Notes under the pieces: generated by a model
The model's database searches: none
Told to the model about the DNA's origin: nothing
Seen by the model: only the letters and a program-made list of their open reading frames with translations
NCBI GenBank assembly: GCA_900553785.1
Contig: USES01000022.1
Span: forward strand, 1-16,034
Direction of reading: 5' to 3'
Origin: an uncultured Clostridium sp.
Lineage (GTDB): Bacteria; Bacillota; Clostridia; TANB77; CAG-465
Length of the DNA: 16,034 nucleotides
Part shown: one piece after another, positions 7,610 to 14,552 of the stretch
Position numbering within the stretch: the first letter of the stretch is position 1
Layout of the letters: each line of letters starts with the position of its first letter
Made by a program: the position numbers and the translations under genes

Positions 7610-8254
7610 TTATCCATTAACTTGTTTCATTACTTCTTCTGCAAAGTTTTCGTTTTTCTTTTCTAGTCCTTCGCCTCTTTCAAATCTTACGAATCTTCTT
7701 ATTACAAGATTCTCACCGATTGTAGCTATCTTTTCATTCAACAAATCTTTAACTTTTTTATCTGGATCTTTAACAAATGGTTGCTCAAGTAAACAAATCT
7801 CCTCGAAAAATTTATTTAATCTTCCTTCTACCATTTTCTCTACAACTGCTTCAGGTTTACCTTCATTTAAAGCTTGTGCTTTAAGTGTTGCTTTTTCTGC
7901 CTCTACAACATCAGCTGGCACTTCTTCTCTTGAAACGTACTTTGGTGCAACTGCTGCTATATGCATAGCAATATCTTTTACAAAAGTCTTGAACTCTTCG
8001 TTTTTAGCAACGAAATCTGTTTCAGAGTTAACTTCAACCATAGCACCATATTTACCATTATGTATATATGCTTCTACAAGTCCCTCAGATGCAATTCTTC
8101 CAGCTTTTTTAGCTGCTTTTGCAAGACCTTTTTCTCTTAATAATTCAATCGCCTTGTCTATATTTCCATCTGTTTCTACTAAAACTTTTTTGCAGTCCAT
8201 AACTCCTGCACCAGTTCTTTCTCTTAATTCTTTTACTTGTTCAGCTGTTACCAT
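7610..8254 (-). CDS. tsf: Translation elongation factor Ts (short form)
   Basis: Nucleotide exchange factor that recharges EF-Tu with GTP. The 214 residues open with a UBA-like N-terminal domain containing signature LRERTGAGVMDCKK (about 10-23), then DKAIELLREKG. The second signature, ending SETDFVAKNEEF, is at about 76-88. One core subdomain follows. It is shorter than the roughly 290 residues of B. subtilis EF-Ts but close to other compact versions (for example Thermus), and I see no sign of truncation. ATG 8254 lies 2 bp past the rpsB stop, and its GGAGGAA site overlaps the end of rpsB, so translation is coupled. A strong terminator follows at once, so the usual next gene, pyrH, is not part of this unit. 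Confidence 0.97.
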   Translation of the reverse strand: MVTAEQVKELRERTGAGVMDCKKVLVETDGNIDKAIELLREKGLAKAAKKAGRIASEGLVEAYIHNGKYGAMVEVNSETDFVAKNEEFKTFVKDIAMHIAAVAPKYVSREEVPADVVEAEKATLKAQALNEGKPEAVVEKMVEGRLNKFFEEICLLEQPFVKDPDKKVKDLLNEKIATIGENLVIRRFVRFERGEGLEKKNENFAEEVMKQVNG

Positions 8255-8256
8255 AA

Positions 8257-9114
8257 TTATTCCTCCTTTGCAGTTTCTGCGTTTTCTTCTACTTTTTCAT
8301 TATCATTTTTCTTAAAGTTTCTTCTATCTTGAGGTCTATTTTGTTTTCTTTCTATTTTATCTTCACCCATAACTTTTACTAGTTCTGCCATAGATTCTAC
8401 ATCTTCAGCTACTTCTAGTTCGCTTACAGGTTCACCATTTTTGCCATGTAAAACAGCGTCTGCCATTTTTGCAGTTATCAATTTTACGGCTCTTACTGCA
8501 TCGTCATTACCTGGAATTGGTAAATCTACATCATTAGGGTTGCAATTTGAATCAATTAGACCAATCGTAGGAATTCCTAATTTTCTTGCTTCTCTAGTGC
8601 AGATTAACTCTTTTTTAGAATCTACTAAGAAAATTAATGAAGGAAGTTTTTCCATTTCCTTAATTCCACCTAAATTTTGGTTCAATTTTTCTTTCTCAGC
8701 TCTTAATTTGATAACTTCTTTCTTAGGAAGTACTTCAAATGTTCCATCGTTTTCCATATTTTCAAGTTCAACAAGTCTTGCTATTCTTGATTTTATAGTT
8801 TTGAAGTTTGTTAAAGTTCCTCCTAGCCATCTGCTGTTGATGTAGTACATTCCACATCTTGTAGCTTCTTCAGCTATTGTATCAGCAATTTGCTTTTTAG
8901 TACCAACAAATAGTACTGTTCCACCAGCTTCAACTGTTGCTCTTACTTTTTCGTAAGCTTCAGTTACTTGCTCTAGTGTTTTTTGTAAGTCTAAGATATA
9001 TATTCCATTTCTTGCAGTGAATATATATGGAGCCATTCTTGGGTCCCATCTCTTAGTTTGGTGTCCAAAATGTACACCTGCTTCTAGCAATGATCTCATA
9101 GGTATAATTGCCAT
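8257..9114 (-). CDS. rpsB: 30S ribosomal protein S2
   Basis: Small-subunit protein that binds late, near the head-body junction and S1 or the mRNA exit region. The 285 residues include the N-terminal hallmark LLEAGVHFGHQTKRWDPRM and later VGTKKQIADTI, RWLGGTLTNF, and PTIGLIDSNCNP followed by DLPIPGNDDA. The C-terminal tail of about 45 residues is charged (Lys/Arg/Glu/Asn-rich), a common variable extension. ATG 9114 was chosen: GGGAGG lies nine bases upstream. In-frame GTG 9144 and ATG 9123 would overlap or directly abut ribosome-binding sequence. It has its own promoter and a structured leader, and is cotranscribed with tsf. Confidence 0.97.
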   Translation of the reverse strand: MAIIPMRSLLEAGVHFGHQTKRWDPRMAPYIFTARNGIYILDLQKTLEQVTEAYEKVRATVEAGGTVLFVGTKKQIADTIAEEATRCGMYYINSRWLGGTLTNFKTIKSRIARLVELENMENDGTFEVLPKKEVIKLRAEKEKLNQNLGGIKEMEKLPSLIFLVDSKKELICTREARKLGIPTIGLIDSNCNPNDVDLPIPGNDDAVRAVKLITAKMADAVLHGKNGEPVSELEVAEDVESMAELVKVMGEDKIERKQNRPQDRRNFKKNDNEKVEENAETAKEE

Positions 9115-9229
9115 TTTATTCATCCTCCCTTTAAAATCCTCCACAAATACTTATTGCTTTGTTTCACCTCTTTCGAGGAAAGGCCAACAAAACATATCTG
9201 TGTGTGTATTCGTTGTCATAAAAGACAAC
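9115..9229 (-). promoter_or_regulatory. Structured 5' leader of rpsB (possible autoregulatory RNA)
   Basis: The predicted leader is about 115 nt and contains two hairpins. The first (9229-9212) is a perfect 6-bp stem GTTGTC/GACAAC with a 6-nt loop, placed at or next to the predicted +1. The second (about 9191-9158) has the core CCTC-GAAA-GAGG (9178-9167) inside an outer helix of TTTGTT with AACAAA. Ribosomal protein operons are often controlled by the product binding the leader. That S2 does so here is inference; I do not recognise a named leader family. Confidence 0.5.
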
Positions 9230-9235
9230 ATAGTT

Positions 9236-9264
9236 ATTTTAACATATATATTACGTAAATTCAA
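9236..9264 (-). promoter_or_regulatory. Sigma-A type promoter of rpsB-tsf
   Basis: The -35 is TTGAAT (9259-9264) and the -10 is TAAAAT (9236-9241), with a 17-bp spacer on the minus strand. It lies in the 186-bp gap between the actin-like gene and rpsB. Start near 9229. No convincing terminator separates it from the upstream gene, so some read-through is possible. Confidence 0.75.
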
Positions 9265-9300
9265 GTGTAATAGAACTATTTTAATAACTTTATCTTGCTA

Positions 9301-10329
9301 TTATTTTGTTATTAACTTATTTTTGCATATTAACCCATTCCCGTCATCTAGCAAAACTAAATTATCTAAAGCTTTTCCTGTACCTAGTACCACACATTCT
9401 ATAGGATTATCTGGGATTTTAACCTCAATACCAAACGCTTCATATATGAGTTTGTCCATTCCACTTATTAAAGCTCCTCCTCCTGTTATGCATATACCAT
9501 TTTCTTTAATATCTGAAGATAATTCTGGTGACAACTGTTCCAAAACATCTTTTATTGCATCAATTATCTTTGAAGCTGATGAATACAAAGGCTCATACAG
9601 CTCATCTGATGTCAACTCAATTTCTTTTGGATACCCTGTAACAGTACATTTTCCTTTTACTATCATTTTCTGTATTGCTGTTTTACGGTATACTGCGCCT
9701 ATTCCAATTTTAATTTTTTCCGCTGTCTTTTCACCAATTATTAAATTATATGTATCCTTCATATATCTTTTTATCTGATCATTAAAAGTATTACCTGCAA
9801 CTTTTATAGATTCGGATTTTACTATGCCTCCAAATGAAATAGCTGCTATATCTGTGGTTCCACCTCCAATATCAACAACAAGAACGCCATTTGGCTTTGT
9901 CACATCTATACCTGCCCCTATAGCCGCCGCAAGTGGTTCTTGAATTATATTAACCCTTCTAGCACCAGATTTTATTGCCGCATCAATTACGGCTTTTTTT
10001 TCTAACTTTGTAACTCCGGATGGAACACATATTACCATGCTTGGATTTATCAACTTTTGATCAGATACCGCAGAAATACAGTGATTTAACATTTTTTCAG
10101 TTATTGTGTAATCTGAAATAACACCATCTTTTAACGGATATATAGTTTCTACATTTTTAGGAGATCTTCCTATCAATTTAAAAGCATCTTTTCCATATGC
10201 TATGACTTCTCCACTAGTTTTATCCACCGCTACAACTGATGGTTCTACAAGTACTATTCCCTTACTTTTAATATATACTAATATTGTAGTGGTCCCCAAA
10301 TCCACGCCAATTTCTTGTGAAAGTTTCAT
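9301..10329 (-). CDS. mbl: MreB/Mbl-family bacterial actin
   Basis: An ATP-dependent filament protein that runs along the inner membrane and directs sidewall peptidoglycan synthesis. The 342 residues show the actin-fold signatures: phosphate 1 loop IGVDLGTTTILVY at the N-terminus, connect and phosphate 2 region VLVVDIGGGTTDIAAIS, and the adenosine motif CITGGGALISGM near the C-terminus, ending in VVLGTGKALDN. Its position directly after spoIIID matches mbl in Bacillus and mreB2 in clostridia, but mreB versus mbl cannot be decided without a tree. ATG 10329 was chosen, with AAAGGA about ten bases upstream; in-frame TTG 10338 is too close to that site. It has its own consensus promoter overlapped by a perfect inverted repeat. 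Confidence 0.93.
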   Translation of the reverse strand: MKLSQEIGVDLGTTTILVYIKSKGIVLVEPSVVAVDKTSGEVIAYGKDAFKLIGRSPKNVETIYPLKDGVISDYTITEKMLNHCISAVSDQKLINPSMVICVPSGVTKLEKKAVIDAAIKSGARRVNIIQEPLAAAIGAGIDVTKPNGVLVVDIGGGTTDIAAISFGGIVKSESIKVAGNTFNDQIKRYMKDTYNLIIGEKTAEKIKIGIGAVYRKTAIQKMIVKGKCTVTGYPKEIELTSDELYEPLYSSASKIIDAIKDVLEQLSPELSSDIKENGICITGGGALISGMDKLIYEAFGIEVKIPDNPIECVVLGTGKALDNLVLLDDGNGLICKNKLITK

Positions 10330-10346
10330 TTTGATCAATTCCTTTA

Positions 10347-10375
10347 TGTTACAATTATATTACGGTATTGTAACA
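10347..10375. promoter_or_regulatory. Perfect inverted repeat over the mbl promoter (operator candidate)
   Basis: TGTTACAAT at 10347-10355 and its exact complement ATTGTAACA at 10367-10375 are separated by 11 bp. The half-site centres are 20 bp apart, about two helical turns. The dyad covers the -10 box and nearly all of the spacer, which suits a dimeric repressor. The regulator is unknown. As RNA only its downstream half-site would be transcribed, so it acts as DNA, not as a hairpin. Confidence 0.55.
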
Positions 10376-10382
10376 GTGTCAA
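10354..10382 (-). promoter_or_regulatory. Consensus sigma-A promoter of the mbl gene
   Basis: The -35 is TTGACA (10377-10382) and the -10 is TATAAT (10354-10359), with exactly 17 bp between them on the minus strand: a full consensus match. Predicted start near 10347, with a leader of about 18 nt. It makes the actin gene independent of the sporulation genes upstream. Confidence 0.88.
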
Positions 10383-10397
10383 TATTTAAATCACAGC

Positions 10398-10436
10398 AAA
10401 AAACGCAGTTTATTTTAAATTTAAACTACGTTTTTT
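10398..10436 (-). terminator. Rho-independent terminator of spoIIID
   Basis: Arms 10398-10412 and 10422-10436 (15 nt each, one G-U in the minus RNA) flank a 9-nt loop. The second arm ends in GCGUUUUUU, giving the U tract. It lies 24 nt past the spoIIID stop and 15 bp before the mbl -35. Confidence 0.88.
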
Positions 10437-10460
10437 ACTTACATACTATACTTTAACTAT

Positions 10461-10715
10461 TTACTTTTTCTTAGCCTCGTATTTTAGCTTTGTTGCCATG
10501 CCACCTCTTATGTGTCTTTCCTCCTTATTTTTTTCCAATACCTTTTTTGCTTCAATGGCAAGAGATGGGTTTATTTCCTCTAGTCTTTGTGAAATATCCT
10601 TATGTATGGTACTCTTTGATATGTTAAATATCTTTGCAGTCTGTCTTACAGTACTACCTGTTTCTATTATGTATGTTGCTACCTTTTTTACTCTTTCTTC
10701 AATATCGTTATACAT
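10461..10715 (-). CDS. spoIIID: Sporulation transcription factor SpoIIID
   Basis: A small DNA-binding regulator of the mother-cell programme between sigma-E and sigma-K. The 84 residues are slightly fewer than the 93 in B. subtilis. The helix-turn-helix is clear at about 20-45, with TVRQTAKIFNISKSTIHKDI, and a basic C-terminal segment (HIRGGMATKLKYEAKKK) matches the family's second DNA-contact region. ATG 10715 has GGGAGC upstream. It lies 81 nt after spoIIQ, between spoIIQ and the MreB/Mbl gene, exactly the conserved order. A near match to the SpoIIID recognition pattern is present in its upstream gap (10744-10753), suggesting autoregulation. No clear sigma-E promoter could be assigned. Confidence 0.97.
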   Translation of the reverse strand: MYNDIEERVKKVATYIIETGSTVRQTAKIFNISKSTIHKDISQRLEEINPSLAIEAKKVLEKNKEERHIRGGMATKLKYEAKKK

Positions 10716-10796
10716 GAATATGCTCCCTTCTATTATTAAATAATTTTGTCTATCTTTCTATACTATATACTTATTCAGTAATTCCAAGTTTATGAA

Positions 10797-11594
10797 TTAT
10801 TTAATACCTAAAACCTCAGGATTAACATATTCTCCATTTTTCATAACTTCAAAATGCAAGTGATATCCAAGCTCCTTTTCAGCTCCACATTCTCCCACAT
10901 ACCCTACTTTTTCTCCTACCTTAACTGTTTTTCCAATAGTAAGTTCTATATCACTTGAAAGTGAACTGTATATACACTTATATTCATCACTTTCTATTAC
11001 GACACTATAACCATAAACTCCGTCGTTATATATTCCCACTACTTTACCATTCAAAACCGCAACTACACTACTATTTTCGCCGCAAACTATATCAACTCCG
11101 CTATGCGTTTTCCAAACTTCCAAGCTTTCATAATATATTACTTTATCCATAGAATACTCTCTTTTTATAACTCCATCGGCAGGAAATTTATATTTAGTAC
11201 TATCATTTTTGGGCACATAGCTTATGCTACTCACGTCAGTTATGTAATGTGGAGAAGATACAGCTACTGTTTCTTCTTCTGTCTTCTGACCGTTAGTTGT
11301 AACCTCATTTTCTTCCTTTTTAACTTCTGTATTTTCTTTATCCCTAGTGTAAGTTTTATAATTTTCCTTTACTGTTTCTTTATATGTTTTTATATTCGCA
11401 TATGTAGAAATAAATGCAACTATTAACATTACAATAAGCAACGAATAATATTTGATACCTTGCTTACCCAATTTCTTTAATCCACCACTTTTTACATTCT
11501 CTTTAATCTTTGTTTTTACTTTACCATATGCAACTTTAATCTTTTCTAAATTTTCTTTCAAATTAAACTTAAATTTCACTTTTGTTTCCTTCAT
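10797..11594 (-). CDS. spoIIQ: SpoIIQ-type engulfment protein with LytM/M23 domain
   Basis: Forespore membrane protein that pairs with mother-cell SpoIIIAH across the engulfment space. Of 265 residues, a basic cytoplasmic stretch (1-49) precedes one membrane helix (about 50-68). A Lys/Glu/Thr-rich linker (to about 125) leads to the M23 domain (about 135-262). The zinc ligands look intact: H164-S-G-V-D168 and H245-L-H247, unlike Bacillus SpoIIQ where one is lost, and like clostridial SpoIIQ. However, the usual Tyr-Ala-His-Leu motif carrying a further catalytic His reads Y209-S-S-L212, so hydrolytic activity is doubtful. ATG 11594 has AGGAGAG upstream and lies 11 nt after spoIID, so the two are cotranscribed. 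Confidence 0.92.
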   Translation of the reverse strand: MKETKVKFKFNLKENLEKIKVAYGKVKTKIKENVKSGGLKKLGKQGIKYYSLLIVMLIVAFISTYANIKTYKETVKENYKTYTRDKENTEVKKEENEVTTNGQKTEEETVAVSSPHYITDVSSISYVPKNDSTKYKFPADGVIKREYSMDKVIYYESLEVWKTHSGVDIVCGENSSVVAVLNGKVVGIYNDGVYGYSVVIESDEYKCIYSSLSSDIELTIGKTVKVGEKVGYVGECGAEKELGYHLHFEVMKNGEYVNPEVLGIK

Positions 11595-11605
11595 TTTTAT
11601 CTCTC

Positions 11606-12643
11606 CTATTCTTTTGTTTTTAAATATGCCAGTTCTACCCCTGTATAGTAATGTTTTATTATTCCTTCAGCATCCATTCCACTTTTAGCATAAAAATTTG
11701 CGCCCGTTTGACTCATTCCAATACCATGTCCATATCCCGTTACGTTAAATTTAATTTTTCCTTCCTCATATTTCACAGTAAAGTTAGTTGATTTTAGACC
11801 TAATGCTGTTCTTAACTCATTTGCCGTATATATATTTCCTGCTATATCCACCAGATCTACTCTTCCGCTTTTAGTGTAAGACAAAACTTTCACAAGATTA
11901 TCTGTCAAACTTCCTGCTCTGCACGGTTTGCTAGTTTTAGCTGTTAATTTTTCCTCTAATTGTGAAATAGTCAAATCTACTTCCGACTTATAAAACTGAT
12001 GTGCTTCTTCTCCTTTACTCTCAACTGCTACCAAATAAGGTATATTTTGTTTTCCCCATATAGCAGATACGTCTTCCGTTTTTCCTCCACTATTAGCATG
12101 AAAATATGCCTTTATTAAGTTTCCACTATATGTCACTACTATGTTTTCTGTAGAATATACAGCGTTTTTTACCTTTTCTAGATACTCTGCTCTAAGCTCA
12201 TCGCTAAATCCTCTATTCTTCCAAACCTGTATTATTCTATCTATATCATAATATGCCTGACAGTGACTAGCATTATCACATATATCACAATCAGAATGAG
12301 GATTCCTACTCATTTTTTCATACGCATATGTTCTTGCAACTATTGCCTGGGCTTTTAACGCCTCTATTTCATGAGATGGTGGCATTTCTGATGGAACAAC
12401 ACCAATTAAGTAATCATTAATATCCATTTCCCTAATTTCACCTGTACTGGTTATCTTTACCCTTATTTTTTTTACAGGTAATTTTGTAATATATTCTTTT
12501 GTCTTTTCTATTTCTTCCTCCTTTTTATTTGTCTCATTGTATATTTCTACATTCTTGTCCAATTTATTTAAAAAAAATAATGAAACAACTAATGCCAAGC
12601 AACACAAAACAGTATAAAAAAACACAAGCTTATATTTCAACAT
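11606..12643 (-). CDS. spoIID: Stage II sporulation protein D, engulfment lytic transglycosylase
   Basis: Mother-cell enzyme that cleaves glycan strands as part of the SpoIID/M/P engulfment machine. The 345 residues start with a membrane anchor (about 7-26). The SpoIID domain follows, with GVVPSEM containing catalytic E86 (equivalent to E88 of B. subtilis), ALKAQAIVARTYA, and a Cys/His cluster (C119, C122, H127, C128) preceding QAYYD that suits the known zinc site. It closes with GYGHGIGMSQTGA (about 314-326) and HYYTG. ATG 12643 has AGGTG just upstream. spoIIQ follows at 11 nt. It is separated by about 60 nt from the upstream cell-wall operon, with no obvious terminator between them. Confidence 0.96.
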   Translation of the reverse strand: MLKYKLVFFYTVLCCLALVVSLFFLNKLDKNVEIYNETNKKEEEIEKTKEYITKLPVKKIRVKITSTGEIREMDINDYLIGVVPSEMPPSHEIEALKAQAIVARTYAYEKMSRNPHSDCDICDNASHCQAYYDIDRIIQVWKNRGFSDELRAEYLEKVKNAVYSTENIVVTYSGNLIKAYFHANSGGKTEDVSAIWGKQNIPYLVAVESKGEEAHQFYKSEVDLTISQLEEKLTAKTSKPCRAGSLTDNLVKVLSYTKSGRVDLVDIAGNIYTANELRTALGLKSTNFTVKYEEGKIKFNVTGYGHGIGMSQTGANFYAKSGMDAEGIIKHYYTGVELAYLKTKE

Positions 12644-12702
12644 ATATCACCTAATAATATATGTATTCATAAACTTGTATTTTAGAACTATTTTTATTAT
12701 TT

Positions 12703-13302
12703 TTAGTATGGTAATGTAAATTTTTCTGTTTTCCATACTCCCCAATGCTTTTCAATTACATATTCAAAAGACATTGTATATGTCTCTTTTGTATTTAGAT
12801 CTATATAATAATTGCAAATAACCTCTGCCTGTATTTTGTGCGACGTTATGTTTTTGACTTTAATTTCTTTTAGACCAGCATAAAAAACATCTTTTCCTCT
12901 ATTTGCATCCAATATATACAAATCTCCATCTATATTTTTATACATGATCTCTTGTTTTAAAAGCAACTCTTTTGTGTAATCTTTTGTACACACACTTTCT
13001 ATATACTTTTCTAAATCAGTATATGTTTTCATATTATCTTCCATAGATTTGCAAAACTTGTATCCTTCCTGTTCCACACACTCTTCGCCTATGTCTATCC
13101 ACTCCGTTCCCGTTGTAACTTTTCCAACAATATCAAGAGTTTTGTTATATTGTTCCTCTACAATCATTTGTGCTTTTTCTGAAGATAATGTTCTCGTAGC
13201 AATAAGAATTATTATAACACTAATTACTATAATTAAAACTATCCCTATTTCAATCCTTTTTATTCCCTTTTTATTTAATTTTACTTTACCCAATTTATTC
13301 AT
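12703..13302 (-). CDS. Membrane-anchored extracytoplasmic protein, IseA-like
   Basis: A 199-residue protein with a basic start, one membrane helix (about 17-36) and an outside domain. The outside part begins with a helix (SEKAQMIVEEQYNKTL), then a segment with Cys75 and Cys84, a helix (LEKYIESVCTKDYTKELL, with Cys105), then DGDLYILDANRGKD and beta strands with Cys163, ending in a strand pair around HWGVWKTEKFTLPY. This layout resembles IseA (YoeB), a Bacillus inhibitor of DL-endopeptidase autolysins. The match is from memory of the pattern and is tentative. ATG 13302 is 5 nt after the ATP-grasp gene; an alternative TTG at 13314 overlaps that gene and has no ribosome-binding site. The ribosome-binding site is weak either way, so translation is probably coupled. 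It ends the racemase-ligase unit. Confidence 0.72.
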   Translation of the reverse strand: MNKLGKVKLNKKGIKRIEIGIVLIIVISVIIILIATRTLSSEKAQMIVEEQYNKTLDIVGKVTTGTEWIDIGEECVEQEGYKFCKSMEDNMKTYTDLEKYIESVCTKDYTKELLLKQEIMYKNIDGDLYILDANRGKDVFYAGLKEIKVKNITSHKIQAEVICNYYIDLNTKETYTMSFEYVIEKHWGVWKTEKFTLPY

Positions 13303-13307
13303 ACTGT

Positions 13308-14552
13308 CTACCAAGAATGTTGTTTGTATTTTTTACAATAATTAACTCCACGCAAAAACAACCATTTTCTACGTTTGAAATTCATGTCTTTGTTAAATTT
13401 TAACGGATTGATTAGATTTTTCTTATGTTTTAACTCTATTACTTTGGCTTTCAAATCTTTATTTGAAATATATTTTTTGATTACTCTCATTGGTACAAAG
13501 CTTAATGCAACTTCTTTTGTGGCCAATTTAAATTTTTTCTTTTTTGAATAAATCAAATCGTCTATTAAATACTCAGCAATATTAAAACCACAAGAAGTAG
13601 CATAATAACTGCTTCTACCTTGTCTTGGATTAATTTCTAATACCTTAAACTTTTTATCTCTTATATCATATTTTAAGTCAAATTCTCCAGCACCTTTATA
13701 CCCTATTTTTTCAGCAAATTCTTTTAATTTTTTGCATATTTTTTCTGTCCCGCCAAACTCATTATATCCATTAACAAGAACAGTACAATTTCCTATTCCA
13801 GTAGGAGTTCTTTCTTGAAGTCCTATTTGTGCAAAAGTTAAAAATTCTGCTTTTGAAGATGTATTACAGTATATAACCGCATCAAATAATCTACTATCGT
13901 CTCCAGGTATAAACTCTTGTAAAATTAAGTTATTTTTATATCCTGATGCAAGTATCTTATCTAGTACTTCATGTACTTCCTCTTTTGTATTCAATTTGTA
14001 TACCTTGGCTTGACCCGGAAATTCATGCTTAAAATAATTAACGTTATGTCCTGGCTTTATTATAACGGGATATAATAGTTTGTCTAATTTATTATCGTCA
14101 AATTCTTCCGTACCGTCACAGTTAAATACGTACGTTTTTGGAAAGTCTATATCATATGTTGCATACTTTGTGTAAAACACATCTTTTAATGCTAAATCAT
14201 TAAATAGCTCTTCAGAAACATAATTAAATAAATAGTATTTAGATAGCTCTTCTCTATTTTCTATTATATTTCTTACATAAAAATCATTGGTACCAATTAA
14301 GATAAGTTTTTTTCCTAAATGAGCCTCAGCATAATCTATTAAAACCTTTAAAAATTTTTCTTTGTCCCATAAATCTTCAACATATTCTATTGTTCCAAGA
14401 CTACTTAAGGCTGTGGCAGGCATTGAAACCTTTCCTATCCAATGTACTTTTTTGCCATATGCCTCATACACATTTCTTGCCATATAGTACGCATTTATAT
14501 CGCTTCCAACTATAACGACATCAAAATCTTCATTCTTGTTCAAACTACTCAT
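13308..14552 (-). CDS. ATP-grasp ligase, D-aspartate ligase (Aslfm)-like
   Basis: A 414-residue cytoplasmic ligase expected to activate a carboxylate as acyl-phosphate and join it to an amine. The N-terminal part (about 10-35) reads VVIVGSDINAYYMARNVYEAYG, close to the start of Enterococcus faecium D-aspartate ligase. The ATP-grasp fold follows with YPVIIKPGH (K166), LQEFIPGDDS (about 211-220), GAGEFDLKYD (D292) and the metal-binding VLEINPRQGRSS (E306, N308). The family adds D-Asp to the Lys side chain of the peptidoglycan stem peptide; that role here is inference, and the donor could be another D-amino acid. The start is uncertain: ATG 14552 directly abuts GTGAGG, and GTG 14558 has no site. 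It overlaps the racemase gene by 8 nt, so translation is coupled. Confidence 0.85.
   Translation of the reverse strand: MSSLNKNEDFDVVIVGSDINAYYMARNVYEAYGKKVHWIGKVSMPATALSSLGTIEYVEDLWDKEKFLKVLIDYAEAHLGKKLILIGTNDFYVRNIIENREELSKYYLFNYVSEELFNDLALKDVFYTKYATYDIDFPKTYVFNCDGTEEFDDNKLDKLLYPVIIKPGHNVNYFKHEFPGQAKVYKLNTKEEVHEVLDKILASGYKNNLILQEFIPGDDSRLFDAVIYCNTSSKAEFLTFAQIGLQERTPTGIGNCTVLVNGYNEFGGTEKICKKLKEFAEKIGYKGAGEFDLKYDIRDKKFKVLEINPRQGRSSYYATSCGFNIAEYLIDDLIYSKKKKFKLATKEVALSFVPMRVIKKYISNKDLKAKVIELKHKKNLINPLKFNKDMNFKRRKWLFLRGVNYCKKYKQHSW

Noticed and set aside
9115..9144. Longer rpsB start at GTG 9144 or ATG 9123
   Set aside because: The GTG overlaps a GGAGG sequence and the ATG at 9123 directly abuts GGGAGG; only ATG 9114 has proper spacing and gives the normal S2 N-terminus.
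9290..9320. AATAAC/GTTATT inverted repeat around the end of the actin gene as a terminator
   Set aside because: Only six weak pairs, overlaps the stop codon, and no U tract follows on the minus strand.
9017..9778. A 253-codon plus-strand open frame spanning the rpsB-actin junction
   Set aside because: It runs antisense through the start of rpsB, the rpsB promoter and the end of the actin gene, resembles no known protein, and has no ribosome-binding site; both minus genes are certain.
12656..12663. Possible sigma-E -10 box (CATATATT) upstream of spoIID
   Set aside because: The predicted start would fall within the spoIID ribosome-binding site and no convincing -35 lies 13-14 bp upstream, so it could not serve spoIID.
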